The notes under the pieces are model-generated. The model was not told where the DNA came from. It worked only from the letters and a program-made list of their open reading frames with translations, and ran no database searches. The position numbers were made by a program, and so were the translations under genes. Source: Rhopalosiphum padi (lineage: Eukaryota; Arthropoda; Insecta; Hemiptera; Aphididae). Taken from it: a stretch of 64,000 nt of DNA. The stretch is taken from contig NC_083597.1 of NCBI RefSeq assembly GCF_020882245.1, positions 69,170,152 to 69,234,151 on the forward strand, given 5' to 3'. Positions 38,140 through 48,954 of this stretch are shown in pieces. How positions within the stretch are numbered: the first letter of the stretch is position 1; each line of letters opens with the position of its first letter.

Positions 38140-38533
38140 GAATAAGCGCTTATGCCTTATAGTATAAAAATAATAATTTTTATAATTTCATCTGAAAATA
38201 TATCATAATTTTATGTATACTAATTTTATTCTTAATTATATAATCCAGTTCCTTGCCGTACGCCGCGCGACCATGACCTATGGTACATACGTTCGCTCGG
38301 TCGTTTTCGAATTATTGTCTATTTCTTTCCTTATGGAAATTCTATACCACTGATTTCTTCAACGTGTTTGCACACCATCTAACAACTCTCAGAGTCTGAT
38401 CACTTCGACCATAAGTAATATTTACCTAATTTAACTTATTTATAAAAATATTTATATTAAATTAAAACATACAATACACACGCATCTGTTCACTCTATAA
38501 CTATAAACCCGGGCACCGCCCGCGGAATGACCT

Positions 38534-39844
38534 TTGGACTCCAACCAGACCAGATTAGCTATGCCACAAAACCAGCCTACAGTCTCCCCAATTACGATAG
38601 TCAACAATAAAATCGTATATAAAAATAAAACTAATGACAAGACAAAACCTAATGAAGGTAAACGCGGCTTATCTGTATCGTCCACCCCACCATCTTTGCC
38701 AAGAAAACGAAACTATTTATGACGCCAAACCGCTATGAAGCTCTAATCGTTGACAACGAAAGTCCAAACCCTGATAACGATAATAACGATATAGACATTG
38801 ACAGCCTCCACGAAAATATTGGTCAGGAGCAATCGAATACTACACATAACACACCAAAGTCTATTCTTCCTCCACCCATATTTATCAAAAGCGTACTCGA
38901 TTTCATAGGCTTACGAAATAGTATTAGAGATCTAATTGGTCCATCCAGCTTTTCGTGCAAGTCCTCTACAACCCACCTTAAAATTCAAACAGACAACCCG
39001 GACCGAAAATGCCCAATTTCACACATACCAACTCCACTCAGAATAATCCCTAAGAATAGTTGTCAAAAATCTTCATCCAACTACCCCAGTTGATGACATC
39101 GCTGCTGCAATCGAAGAAATTGGTCATTCAGTTAAAAATGTAATAAACATCAAGCACCATCAACCAAAATCTCCACTACCAATGTTCTTTGTCGATCTTA
39201 ACCCTCAAGAAAGTGACAACGACATCTTCTCCATCACTGCCCTTCTACATACAAAAGTTAAGATCGAAGAACCGCATAAAAAACGGGAAATACCACAATG
39301 CCTCAACTGCCAGTCCTATGGCCACACCCGAACCTACTGTGCTTACCCCCTAAATGCGTCAAATGCGGTGACACCCACCCAACATCATCCTGTATAAAAT
39401 CTCCAGATCTCCCTGCAAAATGTGCTCTCTGTTCCGGACCTCACCCAGCAAACTATAAGGGGTGTCTCATCTTAAAACAACTCAGACAAAAGCATCCTAA
39501 CTTCTCAAGTAAAACTGCCAACACCTCAAGTAAAACTGCCAACATCTCAAGTAAAACTGCCAACATCTCAAGCTTCAACCAACAACCTCTACTGCCACCC
39601 CACTACTAGCAGTCCAGGACATCGACATCAACTCGATGAAAACTCCTCAACTCATCCACGTACGTATGCAAACGCGGCTAAGGGTCACCCCCCTAACAAC
39701 CACTCCAACCCAACTGATAATAATGTGAACGACTTCGCTAAATTTCTTGACGAATTTAAATCGATCATAAACCCCCTTTTATCCCTCCTCACCCAAGTCC
39801 TCACAAACCTCATAAATAACATAAACACAAAAAATGCAAACTAA
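38534..39844 (+). pseudogene. LINE ORF1 (Gag-like, PRE_C2HC plus zinc knuckles)
   Basis: This is the nucleic-acid-binding ORF1 protein of the LINE. The reading moves through several frames. A basic N-terminal part is followed by TPNRYEALIVDNESP from about 38722, then VVKNLHPTTPVDDIAAAIEE with GHSVKNVINI and PLPMFFVDLNPQ (the PRE_C2HC-type Gag fold), then cysteine knuckles QCLNCQSYGHTRTYC, KCVKCGDTHPTSSC and KCALCSGPHPANYKGC. A 7-residue repeat (SSKTANI) follows. The C-terminal part RTYANAAKG, then FAKFLDEFKSIINPLLSLL, ends at the TAA at 39842-39844, overlapping the ORF2 start. There are at least four frameshifts, so it is not functional as written. Exact N terminus uncertain. Confidence 0.8.
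39504..39566 (+). repeat. 21-bp tandem repeat, three copies, in LINE ORF1
   Basis: CTCAAGTAAAACTGCCAACAY is repeated three times head to tail, followed by a partial CTCAAG. The unit is a multiple of three and encodes the heptad SSKTANI/T, so the repeat lengthens ORF1 without changing frame. Confidence 0.95.
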
Positions 39845-42506
39845 TAACTTTACATCTAACTCCCTCCTCATCCTAACCTGGAACTCCAATGGCCTAATTA
39901 ACCGTAAAAACGAACTACTGGCCACCTTGCAAAACAGTAGAATTGATGTAGCACTCATCTCAGAAACATATCTAACTAATGTCACAAAAATAAATCTACC
40001 AGGTTACCATATTATCCAATCAAACTATCCAGATGGTACGTCCCATGCTGGTGCTGCTATTTGTATAAGATCATCATTACTATACTACCCTCTTCCTCAG
40101 TACCAAACACCTCATATACAAGCCTGTGGAATTGCTTTAATATTAAACCATATCCCGATCAATATCTATGTCATCTACAGTCCTCCTCGCCATTCTATAA
40201 CACCAACTCTCTTCCAGCACTTTTTTAATACAATAGGCCAAAGATTTATAATCGGAGGTGATCTAAACGCGAAAAACCTACAATGGGGCTGTCGCGTCAA
40301 CAACCCTCGTGGTAACACTTTACATAACCTATCACAACAAAATAACTATAAAATCTTGGCTCCCAATTCTCCAATCTACTGGCCTACATCCCTAAGAAAA
40401 AGACCAGACATTCTAGATATATTCGTTACAAAAATTCCAAACAGCCTATACAACACAGTAACCAACCTTAATGATCTGTGCTCTGATCACTCAGCAGTCC
40501 TCCTCACTTTAGATGCCACTCCCTCTAAAAAGTCAGGCAAACCTAGTCTCATTCAAGGTCGTATGGACTGGGAAGCCTTCAGAACTCAACTCGTTAATAA
40601 TATTGACCTCAAAACCAGATTAAAATCACGACAAGACATAGACGACGCTGTTAACACTCTAACAATCTCAATCCAACAAGCAGCATCGTCCTCCTCCACT
40701 ATTCCTAACCTACTGAAACCCACCAACAACCTTCCACATTTTGTCAGAACTCTTATATCGGAGAAAAGAAAAGCCCGCGCTGTGTGGCAAAGAACTAAAT
40801 ATCCTTCTGACAAACGACTATTTAATTACCTGACCAATAAACTCAAAAGAATCTTGACGAAAATTAAATCTGATAATTTTACAAACCATCTCACATCCTT
40901 ATCTGCCACTGACAATTCTCTTTGGCAAAACACTAGGAAAATTCTCCGCTCTCAACACCCAGTACCTCCCTTGAGAAACCCCGACGGCACATGGCTTATC
41001 AGTGACTTAGAAAAAGCAAACTCTTTTCGTCATCATTTACACTCAACGTTTCAACCTCATACCTCATAACAAAATAGTTGAAATAAACCACTTCCTATCT
41101 AGTCCACTACCTATGACACTGCCACCAAAACACATCAGACCCAGTGAAGTCGAGTTTATAATCAATAAATCTGCGCGTCATAAGACTCCGGGGTACGACC
41201 TCATTACATCAGAAGTCGCTTCCCAACTGCCCAAAAAAGCCATCTTATCACTTACGCACATTTACAACTCCATGCTCAGGCTCTCATACTTTCCCTTGCT
41301 GTGGAAATTCTCGATCATAATTATGATACTCAAACCCGGAAAACCAGCTGACTCTCCCAGCTCATACAGACCAATCAGCCTTCTACCTTTCTTCTCTAAA
41401 GTATTTGAAAAGCTCACACTCAAACGACTCCTCTCAAACATCAACACAAACCTCCCAGACAATCAATTCGGCTTCCGTAGTAACCATTCCACCATACACC
41501 AGGTTCATCGAATAGTCGACAAAATTTCCTATTCACTTGAAAAGAAACTCATCTGCACAGGTACCTTCTTAGACGTAGCACAAGCGTTTGACAAGGTTTG
41601 GCATGCTGGCCTCCTCTTCAAACTAAAATCAATATTTCCTCCCAGCTTCTATTTAATCTACAAGTCTTATCTTGAAGACCGACATTTTTCCGTACGATAT
41701 TGCTCAGCCTTATCGGACATATCATTAATTAGAGCTGGAGTACCGCAAGGAGCTTTAACGGCACCCCTCTTGTTCAACCTGTACACATCAGACCAACCCA
41801 CTACCAACCTTACCATCACTGGTGACTTCGCTGACGATAAAGCCATCCTAGCCCTCCACCATGACCCTCTTGAGGCATCCAACAGAATCCAAACTCACCT
41901 CGACATGGGGTACAAAGACTGGGGATTCAAACTAAACGAATCTAAATCCATACATTGCACCTTCACACTCAGACCCATAAACTGCCCACATATCACACTT
42001 AACAACAACCTCTCCCAACCGCCCAAAATGTGCGCTACCTAGGTCTATACCTAGACCGCCGACTAACATGGTCTGCCCACATACGCAACAAACGACTAGT
42101 GCTTAACAACCGTCTAAGACAGCTTCGCTTCCTACTTTTATCCAAACATGTCACACTGCATAACAAAATTTTAATCTATAAAGTACTCCTCAAACCTATC
42201 TGGTCCTATGGAATTCAACTCTGGGGACCAGCCAAAGACTCCAACACAAACAGAATCCAAACATTCCAATCCAAATGCCTCCGACAGATAAAAAAAGCTC
42301 CTTTTTACGTATCGAATGATACTCTCCACAGGAACCTCCTTATCCCAACAGTCAAAAACGTCGCTAAAATCCTATATAAACGTTTCCACCTTAAACTTTC
42401 AAATCATCGCAACCCCCTCATCCAAGACCTCTCCTCTCGAACACTCCCGGGCGACCCTGGCCGACGTTTAAAGCGCAGCTGGTGTCGTGACCTGCTAGCC
42501 GACTAG
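39834..42506 (+). pseudogene. LINE ORF2: endonuclease and reverse transcriptase
   Basis: The first segment (39834-41069) is an AP-like endonuclease: LTWNSNGL, LISETYL, GGDLNAKNLQWG and CSDHSAV hold the catalytic and DNA-contact residues. The second (about 41070-42042) is the reverse transcriptase, with PGYDLITSEV, YRPISLLPFFSKVFEKL, NQFGFRSNHST, the GVPQGALTAPLLFNLYTSD block and GDFADDKAIL, where the FADD box carries the catalytic aspartates. The third (about 42022-42506) is the thumb and C-terminal part, with RYLGLYLDRRLTW, LIYKVLLKPIWSYGIQLWG and a degenerate end. Frameshifts near 41060-41075 and 42015-42030 divide it. The motif set and the absence of an RNase H domain fit the Jockey clade. 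Confidence 0.9.
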
Positions 42507-42653
42507 TCAACTAACTACCACCATCCATGCCATGAAGTGCTATTACTGAATAACCCCTTCAACCAAGCCAACCTCGACCTTTTTTATATACAACCATTGT
42601 GCTTATTGTAAATATATTTTATACAGATTGTACAAAAAAAAAAATTATATAAT

Positions 42654-43690
42654 AAAAATTATTTTCATATATTGTACAATACTAGGTAAAATTAAAATTG
42701 AATATAAAATATAAATGAAAATTGAGATTGATTAATTATCTATTATCTGTTGTAATCTTCTTCTTTCTATAAAACGTGAAGCGGTTCGTCCTTGGTCCTC
42801 TGGAGCGCTGCCGGTACTTTAGCGGAGAGCCAATCGCAAAATTACCTTTCTTATCGCTTTATAACACCGCCGTCCCGCGATGTTTTTACCATATTTTTTT
42901 CGTATGTTTGTACGCGTACCTCGATGTGCTCTATTTTTACGCGTTCAATTTCTCCGGGTCGCGATCGCGCTGACCGATCTCTTGAATATAATTTTAAGGG
43001 CTAATACGTATATATTGCATAGTATAATTTATATAATTTTTTTTTTACTATATGGGCATTAATTTTTTGGATATAAAATATATATTACGCTAAATGTGAT
43101 TAAAAAAATTACGATATCTCGACGGACGTTAATAGCTCTATGGTCAAAACTGTATCTAAGTAAATCTACCAAAAACGTCTTGACGGTGAGGTCAACGTAT
43201 TAAAAATATTTGGTTTTTGATACATATTGGTTTTTATCGCATAAACAATTATTGATTTTATATTTGGCAGAAATTTATAGTAAGTATAGAAAATTTTTTC
43301 TGTTTCTTGACTAATTTCGACTATATATAGTGACTAGATATATCTTGGCTTAGCCTAATTAAAGCATTATTTCGATTATTTTATCTATTAATTTAAATAC
43401 ATGTCCAGAATTATCAACATTCAACTATAGATAGGTATGACATATTTAAATTTTAAATAATATTTACAAGTAGAAAATATTTATTATACTATATTAAAAT
43501 TGTGATTACACTATTATTTCATTATTTTTTTTAATTTACTTACACAATATATAATATTAAAAATATTTTATTTTATTATAATATTATTATAACAACGTAA
43601 GGTCCCAATATCGTATCACTCGTATCTATGGTTATGCTTTATGATTGAAAATAATTAACCGAAATAATTTGTTATTTCGAATTGTTATAT
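42654..43690. other. Spacer with a GC- and CpG-rich block
   Basis: A segment at about 42775-42985 is distinctly rich in CG dinucleotides, and TATAAAA lies just before it at 42767-42773. This could be a promoter with 5' UTR for the gene start at 43768, or the remains of an LTR. Short open frames on the plus strand overlap it in all three frames, which argues against coding. The remainder is AT-rich. Confidence 0.4.
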
Positions 43691-43752
43691 AATCGAACTT
43701 ACTTACTGCTTACCTAAATTTAATCGAACTTACTTACTGCTTACCTAAATTT
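43691..43752. repeat. Perfect 31-bp tandem duplication
   Basis: Two adjacent identical 31-base copies starting AATCGAACTTACTTACTGCT, at 43691-43721 and 43722-43752, ending 15 bp before the ATG at 43768. The identity implies a recent event. Confidence 0.95.
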
Positions 43753-43767
43753 AATTAATAATAAAAT

Positions 43768-44210
43768 ATGAATGATGCGGACTTATTCTCTATGCCTATT
43801 CCTGATTGGGTTGAGCCGTAAGTTCTTTTTCTCAATAAAATTATATTTATATATAAATACAATTTAATATGTATGTACATAATTGTAAGTACTATATTGT
43901 GTCCAAACATTCAAAACTTTAATCTACGTATACTTATTATACACTGTTTGTTATTTACTTAAAAATGTTTGCATGGAGCGGTATTATGTTTTTTTTTGGA
44001 ATAACATTAATTTTACATTTTAAACAATATTACAGATCACCTGATGTATATTATGAGCCTAGGCTACTGGAGGAAGAATTGGAGAAAAATAAAATAGAAC
44101 TTGACGAATTTAAATATAAATGTAAGGAACTCGAAGATGAAGTTCGAGTGTTAAAAAAAGAAAGAATTATCATGGAAAAAGAAAATAATAAATTAATTAA
44201 ATTTACCAAA
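43768..44210 (+). CDS. Two-exon coiled-coil gene start, 3' part not found
   Basis: Exon 1 (43768-43817) encodes MNDADLFSMPIPDWVE plus two bases. Exon 2 (44036-44210) starts after an AG acceptor and ends at a good GTAAGT donor, giving 75 codons in one frame. After SPDVYYEPRLLEEE the sequence is heptad-rich and highly charged (about residues 24-70), a likely coiled coil. The spacing of Leu and acidic/basic residues recalls the N terminus of FLASH/CASP8AP2-type proteins, but this is only a guess because the diagnostic next exon is missing. The following 3 kb is transposon debris. Its open end is in phase 0, which would also fit the exon at 47480, though that exon belongs to a P-element-like relic. 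It is either an intact gene with distant exons or a gene truncated by insertions. Confidence 0.4.
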
Positions 44211-44869
44211 GTAAGTATTATTTTTAATATTAATTCCGATAGTAGCTTTATCGGTATACTCTACAAAACTTCAAATATTTATAGTAACAACACTAACAAC
44301 CAATTATAGTTAAATCTAAATTAAGTAAAATAATAACATATAGGCACCGTGTGTTCAATTTTAAAGGTAACAGGAAATATTTCGAATGTATGACCTTTTG
44401 ATTCGGGGTTTTTTTACAGGGTACAGGACATATAAATACAAATGTTTTTGATTTCATTTATTTTTAACTTTTTTTATCTGCGCATGCTGAGTAAAATAAA
44501 TTTTTTTTAAATAGGAACTACCATTTTTGACACTGAATTCGGATTGCTTTATTTTTTTTTAAGCAACTTTGATCTTTACAGTTTTTTGATATCTTCAAAA
44601 GTGACATTTTTAAGACAGTCAAAAGTTTTAAATTAGGTAATTTGTAATTATCGCATTTTTCAGCGCTCTAGTTTAATCACACATTTTTAGGTATAATTTA
44701 TCTATAAAATATTCCAATGCTATTTTTTTTATAAATTTGATGTAATAATAAATACACCTAGTAGTTTTAATAAAAATAAATTATTATAGTAATACCTATA
44801 ATTACAAAATTATAAATTATAAAATTCTAAATTTGGGTGCATGAAACTCTTTGTGTACCTTTGACAAGT

Positions 44870-45865
44870 GGGGGCTGAACGTTTGGTCACATTGACCCAA
44901 AAGCCAACACGTTTGGGTACAAATAGACACAACGTTTGGGTACATAAAATAAAAGGTATTTTCGATTTTACCATGTAAATTAGAGAACGTTTGGGTACAG
45001 TAGCGTAGTTAGGAATTTTAGTTAGGGGGGGGGAAATTTCAAAATTGTTTATAATCAGGGCTTGGGACTTTTAGCACTTAAAATCACTAAAAAAAGCGCC
45101 TAAAAACATCATTATCAGCATTCAAATAAACATTTAAAAAACTTAAATTTGAGCAAAAATATTTAATCAAAAAACATAATTTGTAACAGTGCTAAAAATA
45201 ATATAATTAAGTATTACAAACAATTTTGAAACAAAATGATTAGGAAAAGTTTCTAACTAAAAAATCAAAAAAAAAATCTTTATATTATAAAAAAATCAAA
45301 CTTCACCTTCGAGACATTTTGACTTATTGTTTAGAGATTTTCTGAGAGATCTTCAGAAAAACTATAATAAATAGAAAAACTGGTAAAAAAAGCAAAAATA
45401 ATCAAAAAACCTGGAAATAAGCATCTTTTTAAAAAATTGTTGAAAAATGTAAAAAAAAAAACACTTTCAAATTTCATAATTGAACGTGTTGCAACATGAC
45501 ATACACTTCCATAGCACTCTGCTAAATGCTTTAAGTCCCGAGTCCTGTTCATAATAATCATGGATTATAAAAAGTCAAATTCACAATTATATAGGTTGTA
45601 AATAGTAATTCATTCCAGTAAATGAAAATAATAAAATAAATGATAGAATATAGAATTTAATACTATAGAACTTCTTACATATTTTATTTAAAAAAAAGTA
45701 TTATTTTTCTATAAATACTAAAATTTTGTATTTTAAAAATATTATGTACTCAAACGTTATATTGAATTTTAGGGTCTGAAAAAAAGTGCACCTAAACTTG
45801 TGTTCCCAATCGTTCTCCAAAATCCCAGGTAAAAATGTAATTTTGTGTCCAAACGTGTTACGGCC
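44870..45865. repeat. Segment bounded by inverted AACGTTTGGGTACA motifs
   Basis: Motifs close to AACGTTTGGGTACA occur about four times on the plus strand between 44877 and 45000. Related motifs occur on the minus strand near 45747-45865 (for example TACTCAAACGTT, GTGTCCAAACGTG). Between them is AT-rich DNA, a G-run at about 45027-45035, and a weak minus-strand frame (45331-45561) that I cannot assign. Clustered inverted subterminal motifs would fit a DNA transposon, but no terminal repeat or target duplication was established. Confidence 0.45.
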
Positions 45866-46059
45866 AACAAGTGATGTGCGTTATAGTATACTACGCGTTG
45901 CCTGTTTTGTACTTGGTGTATGTGGTGTGTGCGTTTTTTTTTTTGTAACGTTTTGTTCACGTTTTTCTCTGTCCCTATCAGGTTGGTTAATCGGTGCGTA
46001 TGTTGCCCGAGACAATATCCAGTCTCCTAGTCGTTTTCCCTCTCTGCCGAGAACCAGCA

Positions 46060-46870
46060 CCGAGGGCGGGTAACGGGTAACCTATCCGGTCATTTTACCG
46101 GTTCCTTATTGCAAACAAGATAGGGGCTTCGTTGACCCCTATGTTGTGCTTACCGTCGATCAATAGCGTGCGTAGACCTTTTTTTATTTCTTGGTTACGA
46201 CGTTTGACGTGGTTGGCCCTTGGGTGGTATACCGGCGTTATCCTCCCTTCGGCCCCCCAGCGTTCTATTGCGGCGCGCATATCGTTGGATACGAATTAGG
46301 GGCTGTTGTCGCTGAAACACATGCGGGGGTATCCGTAGCACAATAAAAACTCTTTTTCTAACGTCTCCGTTATTGATTTAGTGGTTGCTGTTCCGAGTGG
46401 GTACGCCTCGGTCCAGCTGCTGTACAGGTTGGTTGCTACCAGTATGAAATTTTCCTCCCAACTCGTGCGCGGGTATGAGCCCATGAGATCTATACTAATA
46501 ACCTTCCACGGGCCACGGTTGTCGGGAGTACTCTGGTGGTCGTTGGGTCGTCCGTCGATGCGTTTAGTGGTTTAAAGCACGCGCACACGTGGCACGACCT
46601 AACGTATAACCTGACGTTGTTTTTCATACTTTTCCAGAAGTACCGTTGCCGCATTGCCGTTTCCTTCTAATCAGGGTGGCTAGCCTGGTGTCTCCAGATC
46701 ACGTTATGTGCTCTTTGTATTGGGATCACTACGGCTACATCGTTTCCTACCTTTACGCGCAATAAGCTCTCGGTGAACGTAAACGCGTTATCCGTTTCTT
46801 TTCCGACCAAGTTTTGTGTATCGCGTTGTGTGTTTATGCTGAATTGCGTCCTTAGGATTTTTTAAGGTTA
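46060..46870 (-). pseudogene. Gypsy-type LTR retrotransposon integrase fragment
   Basis: Minus-strand reading from 46870 to about 46060 gives an H2C2 zinc-binding region (H..H, YVRSCHVCACFK) and then the retroviral-type integrase core. That core shows DLMGSYPRTSWEENFILVAT with the first Asp, YPLGTATTKSITETLEKEF, CYGYPRMCFSDNSP with the second Asp, and YHPRANHVKRRNQEIKKGL with the Glu. It ends in a piece matching LFAIRNR. Frameshifts and stops (near 46095, 46285 and 46575) break it, and no reverse transcriptase, LTR or primer site accompanies it. The GC content is far above the flanks. Confidence 0.85.
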
Positions 46871-46914
46871 CACGAATTGTATCCCTCAGTTTTTTTTAAT
46901 TGTACACAAGTTTA

Positions 46915-47240
46915 GTCTATCTAATATAAGTAAAAATTAAAAATAACTACACAAATAGTTTTAATAATATTACATATCAGGCAAAAATGTAAAAAAAAAA
47001 CAATTTTTATAAATTTACATTGATAAATTTGTCTATTACAATATTGAAGGTATTGTGTTACATAATAGTATTATATTTTTTCACGAAAAATTAAAAGTTC
47101 GTCTAAAAAAAATCGTCAATAAAAATATTAACCTAACCTAACAATAATCAATGTGGTTTCGTCTAATTAATATAAATAAAAAGTAAAAATAACTACATAA
47201 ATGATTTTAATATAATATTACATATTAGGCAAAAATTTAA
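46915..47240. repeat. Diverged direct repeat, two ~75-bp copies
   Basis: The stretch from TAATATAAGTAAAAATTAAA to CAGGCAAAAATGTAAA (about 46920-46993) recurs at about 47168-47240 with roughly 10-15% differences, in the same orientation. AACCTAACCTAAC lies between the copies. Confidence 0.75.
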
Positions 47241-47334
47241 ATTATACCGTTTTTATACGTTTTGAACATATTTTATTCTTGTGTAAAATATCGTTTTAAA
47301 TTTATCAGCATACGTACAACTTGTGTAAAATTTC

Positions 47335-47430
47335 ATAAAACAGTTGGGACACAATTCGTGTGCCCCACTTTTATCATTGGGACACAACTTGTGCACGAAA
47401 AATTTCGTCGGGACACAATTCGTTAACTGC
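47335..47430. repeat. Three short GGGACACAAYTYGT repeats
   Basis: GTTGGGACACAATTCGTG, TTGGGACACAACTTGTGC and TCGGGACACAATTCGTTAAC occur within 90 bp in one orientation, at uneven spacing. They resemble the AACGTTTGGGTACA cluster at 44877-45000 in word structure (GGG(T/A)ACA) but are not the same motif. Confidence 0.6.
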
Positions 47431-47479
47431 GAGATCTTCAACCCTTGGGATTGTATACCTATTTTATATTTACTACCAG

Positions 47480-48299
47480 ATGTGGGTTAATAGTACTTTC
47501 AATGTTTTATCAGATTTAACCCGTCGTTTATCCATATTGGGGAAATATTCAAATGTACTGTTCACTAATAACACAAACTCTGAACAGTGCATTGAAACAA
47601 ATTTATTGGAAGAGAATGATTGCTTAACACGTAAATTAATAGCTGATTCTAATCTAGAATAAAATGACCAATCAGTTATCAGCGATTATATAGCCTATCT
47701 GGAATCGGCTGTTGGAGTTCATCAAATAGTAGTTCCACAAGCACACATGGATATTTTAGAACAATTTGAAGTACCTAGTTATAAATTATTTATCATACAT
47801 CATAGTAAAACATATAATGTACCTATTAATAATATTATGACTTACTTATGTATTTTAGGTAGACAATGAAGAACCATATGACAGCATTGAGGAGCATTGT
47901 GCACAATACGTAACTGGTTATATAGCAAATAGGTTTTCTGAAAAATTTCCCCAGTTAATAGGCACACATGGCATAGATACAATGAATTGGATCAAATATT
48001 ATAATATGTCTAAAGGAAGCTTGAAGATTCCATCAAACAATTTATTCAGAGCTGTAAAAATATTGGAAAAAAATTTTAAAGAAATTCATAAAGAAAATTT
48101 AAACAACGAGCCAAACATTTTAAAAAAATTAACAAATATTGTAAAACCACTTATTTCTCATTTAGAAATACCAGCAGAAGTTCTTCAATGTATTATTCGA
48201 ACTCGGACATACATAAGACTCAATAGCCTCAACAGGAAAATTATAGACAAACAGTTTAAAGCAAGAGATAAAAAAAAGAAGAAAAAATTTACAACATAA
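47480..48299 (+). pseudogene. P-element-like transposase, C-terminal part
   Basis: Exon 47480-47770 follows an AG acceptor and reads LTRRLSILGKYSNVLF, NTNSEQCIETN, a TAA at 47660-47662, then DQSVISDYIAYLESA. Exon 47859-48299 reads VDNEEPYDSIEEHCAQYVTG, YIANRFSEKFPQLIGTHG, SKGSLKIPSNNLFRAV, then IPAEVLQCIIRTRTYIRLNS and a lysine-rich end. The layout resembles the C-terminal region of P-element/THAP transposases of insects (YVxGYIAxRF, GGL..PS, TRTxIRxxxLN). It is a different copy from the relic at 36192. The in-frame stop and lack of an N-terminal part make it a relic. The assignment to the P superfamily is moderate. Confidence 0.6.
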
Positions 48300-48954
48300 T
48301 TATAATAATTTGTATTAATAATAAATTAAAATTACCAACCTTTTGAACTTTTACTCGAATGCTTCTATTTATGCACACACACACACACACAGCGCACACT
48401 GGAGCATAGCTAATGTACTTTATCTTATTATATAGTGTTTTTAGTCGTTCTATACTTTAGCCATGACAAAATATAAATTATTTTGTCATGACTTAGCTTT
48501 TTAGCAGGATTTTGGAAACTATTGAAGTCAATTGTCACGTGAAATCACGAGCGAAATGATTAATGAGCGAATACGAACCGGAAGCGATCAGACCATGAGG
48601 CCAGAGGCCATGACCGGTAACGCCTTTAGTGCCTTACCGTAAATCGTAAATCGGAAATTCTAATAGTTTCATGAATGATAATAAATTTATTGATAAGGAG
48701 CAAGCCGGCAGCCATTTTCTGCGTATCACAAAGTTGAAGAAAAATGTCACTTGGTTTTCATATTTGTATTTCAGAAATTTTTAGATGCTTGACCACTTGT
48801 AGTTTTTTGTTTGTTCGAGGTTATTATGTACTGGTATAGTGGTATCTTATGTGGTTATGTTATTCCATCTTGCTTTACATGTATTAGCTAAAAATTAAAT
48901 TAACAATGAAATATTAAAAATTAATATTACAATATAAAATATTTGTTTATGTTT
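48300..48954. other. Spacer with GC-richer block at 48520-48730
   Basis: No gene is supported. A (CA)9 microsatellite lies at 48374-48391. The block at 48530-48730 has more G and C and several short palindromic words (CATGAGGCCAGAGGCCATG), like a decayed promoter or repeat. Confidence 0.4.
48374..48391. repeat. (CA)9 microsatellite
   Basis: Nine uninterrupted CA units, followed by GCGCACAC. Confidence 0.97.

Larger units (their letters stand above)
38245..42642 (+). mobile_element. Near full-length Jockey-clade LINE, 4.4 kb
   Basis: The element begins about CCAGTTCCTTGCCG and ends in an A-tract at 42634-42644. AATTATATAAT occurs just before it (38234-38244) and just after or within the A-tract (42643-42653), an 11-bp target-site duplication. 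Composition is clearly GC-richer than the surroundings. It encodes an ORF1 with zinc knuckles and an ORF2 with endonuclease and reverse transcriptase, overlapping by 11 bp. Only a handful of frameshifts separate it from intact, so insertion was fairly recent. It lies about 100 bp past the P-element-like gene, in the same direction. Confidence 0.88.

Noticed and set aside
42776..43062. Overlapping plus-strand frames in the CpG-rich block
   Set aside because: All three frames are open because stops are rare in GC-rich DNA. There is no domain, so promoter or UTR is the simpler reading.
45331..45561. 76-codon minus-strand frame starting MIIMNRTRDLKHLAECYG
   Set aside because: The first 30 residues look protein-like, but the remainder is low-complexity Phe-rich translation of A-runs. 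No family could be assigned.
47130..47150. AACCTAACCTAAC as insect telomere repeat (TTAGG)n
   Set aside because: Only two full units, also seen singly near 33104; too short to indicate telomeric DNA.
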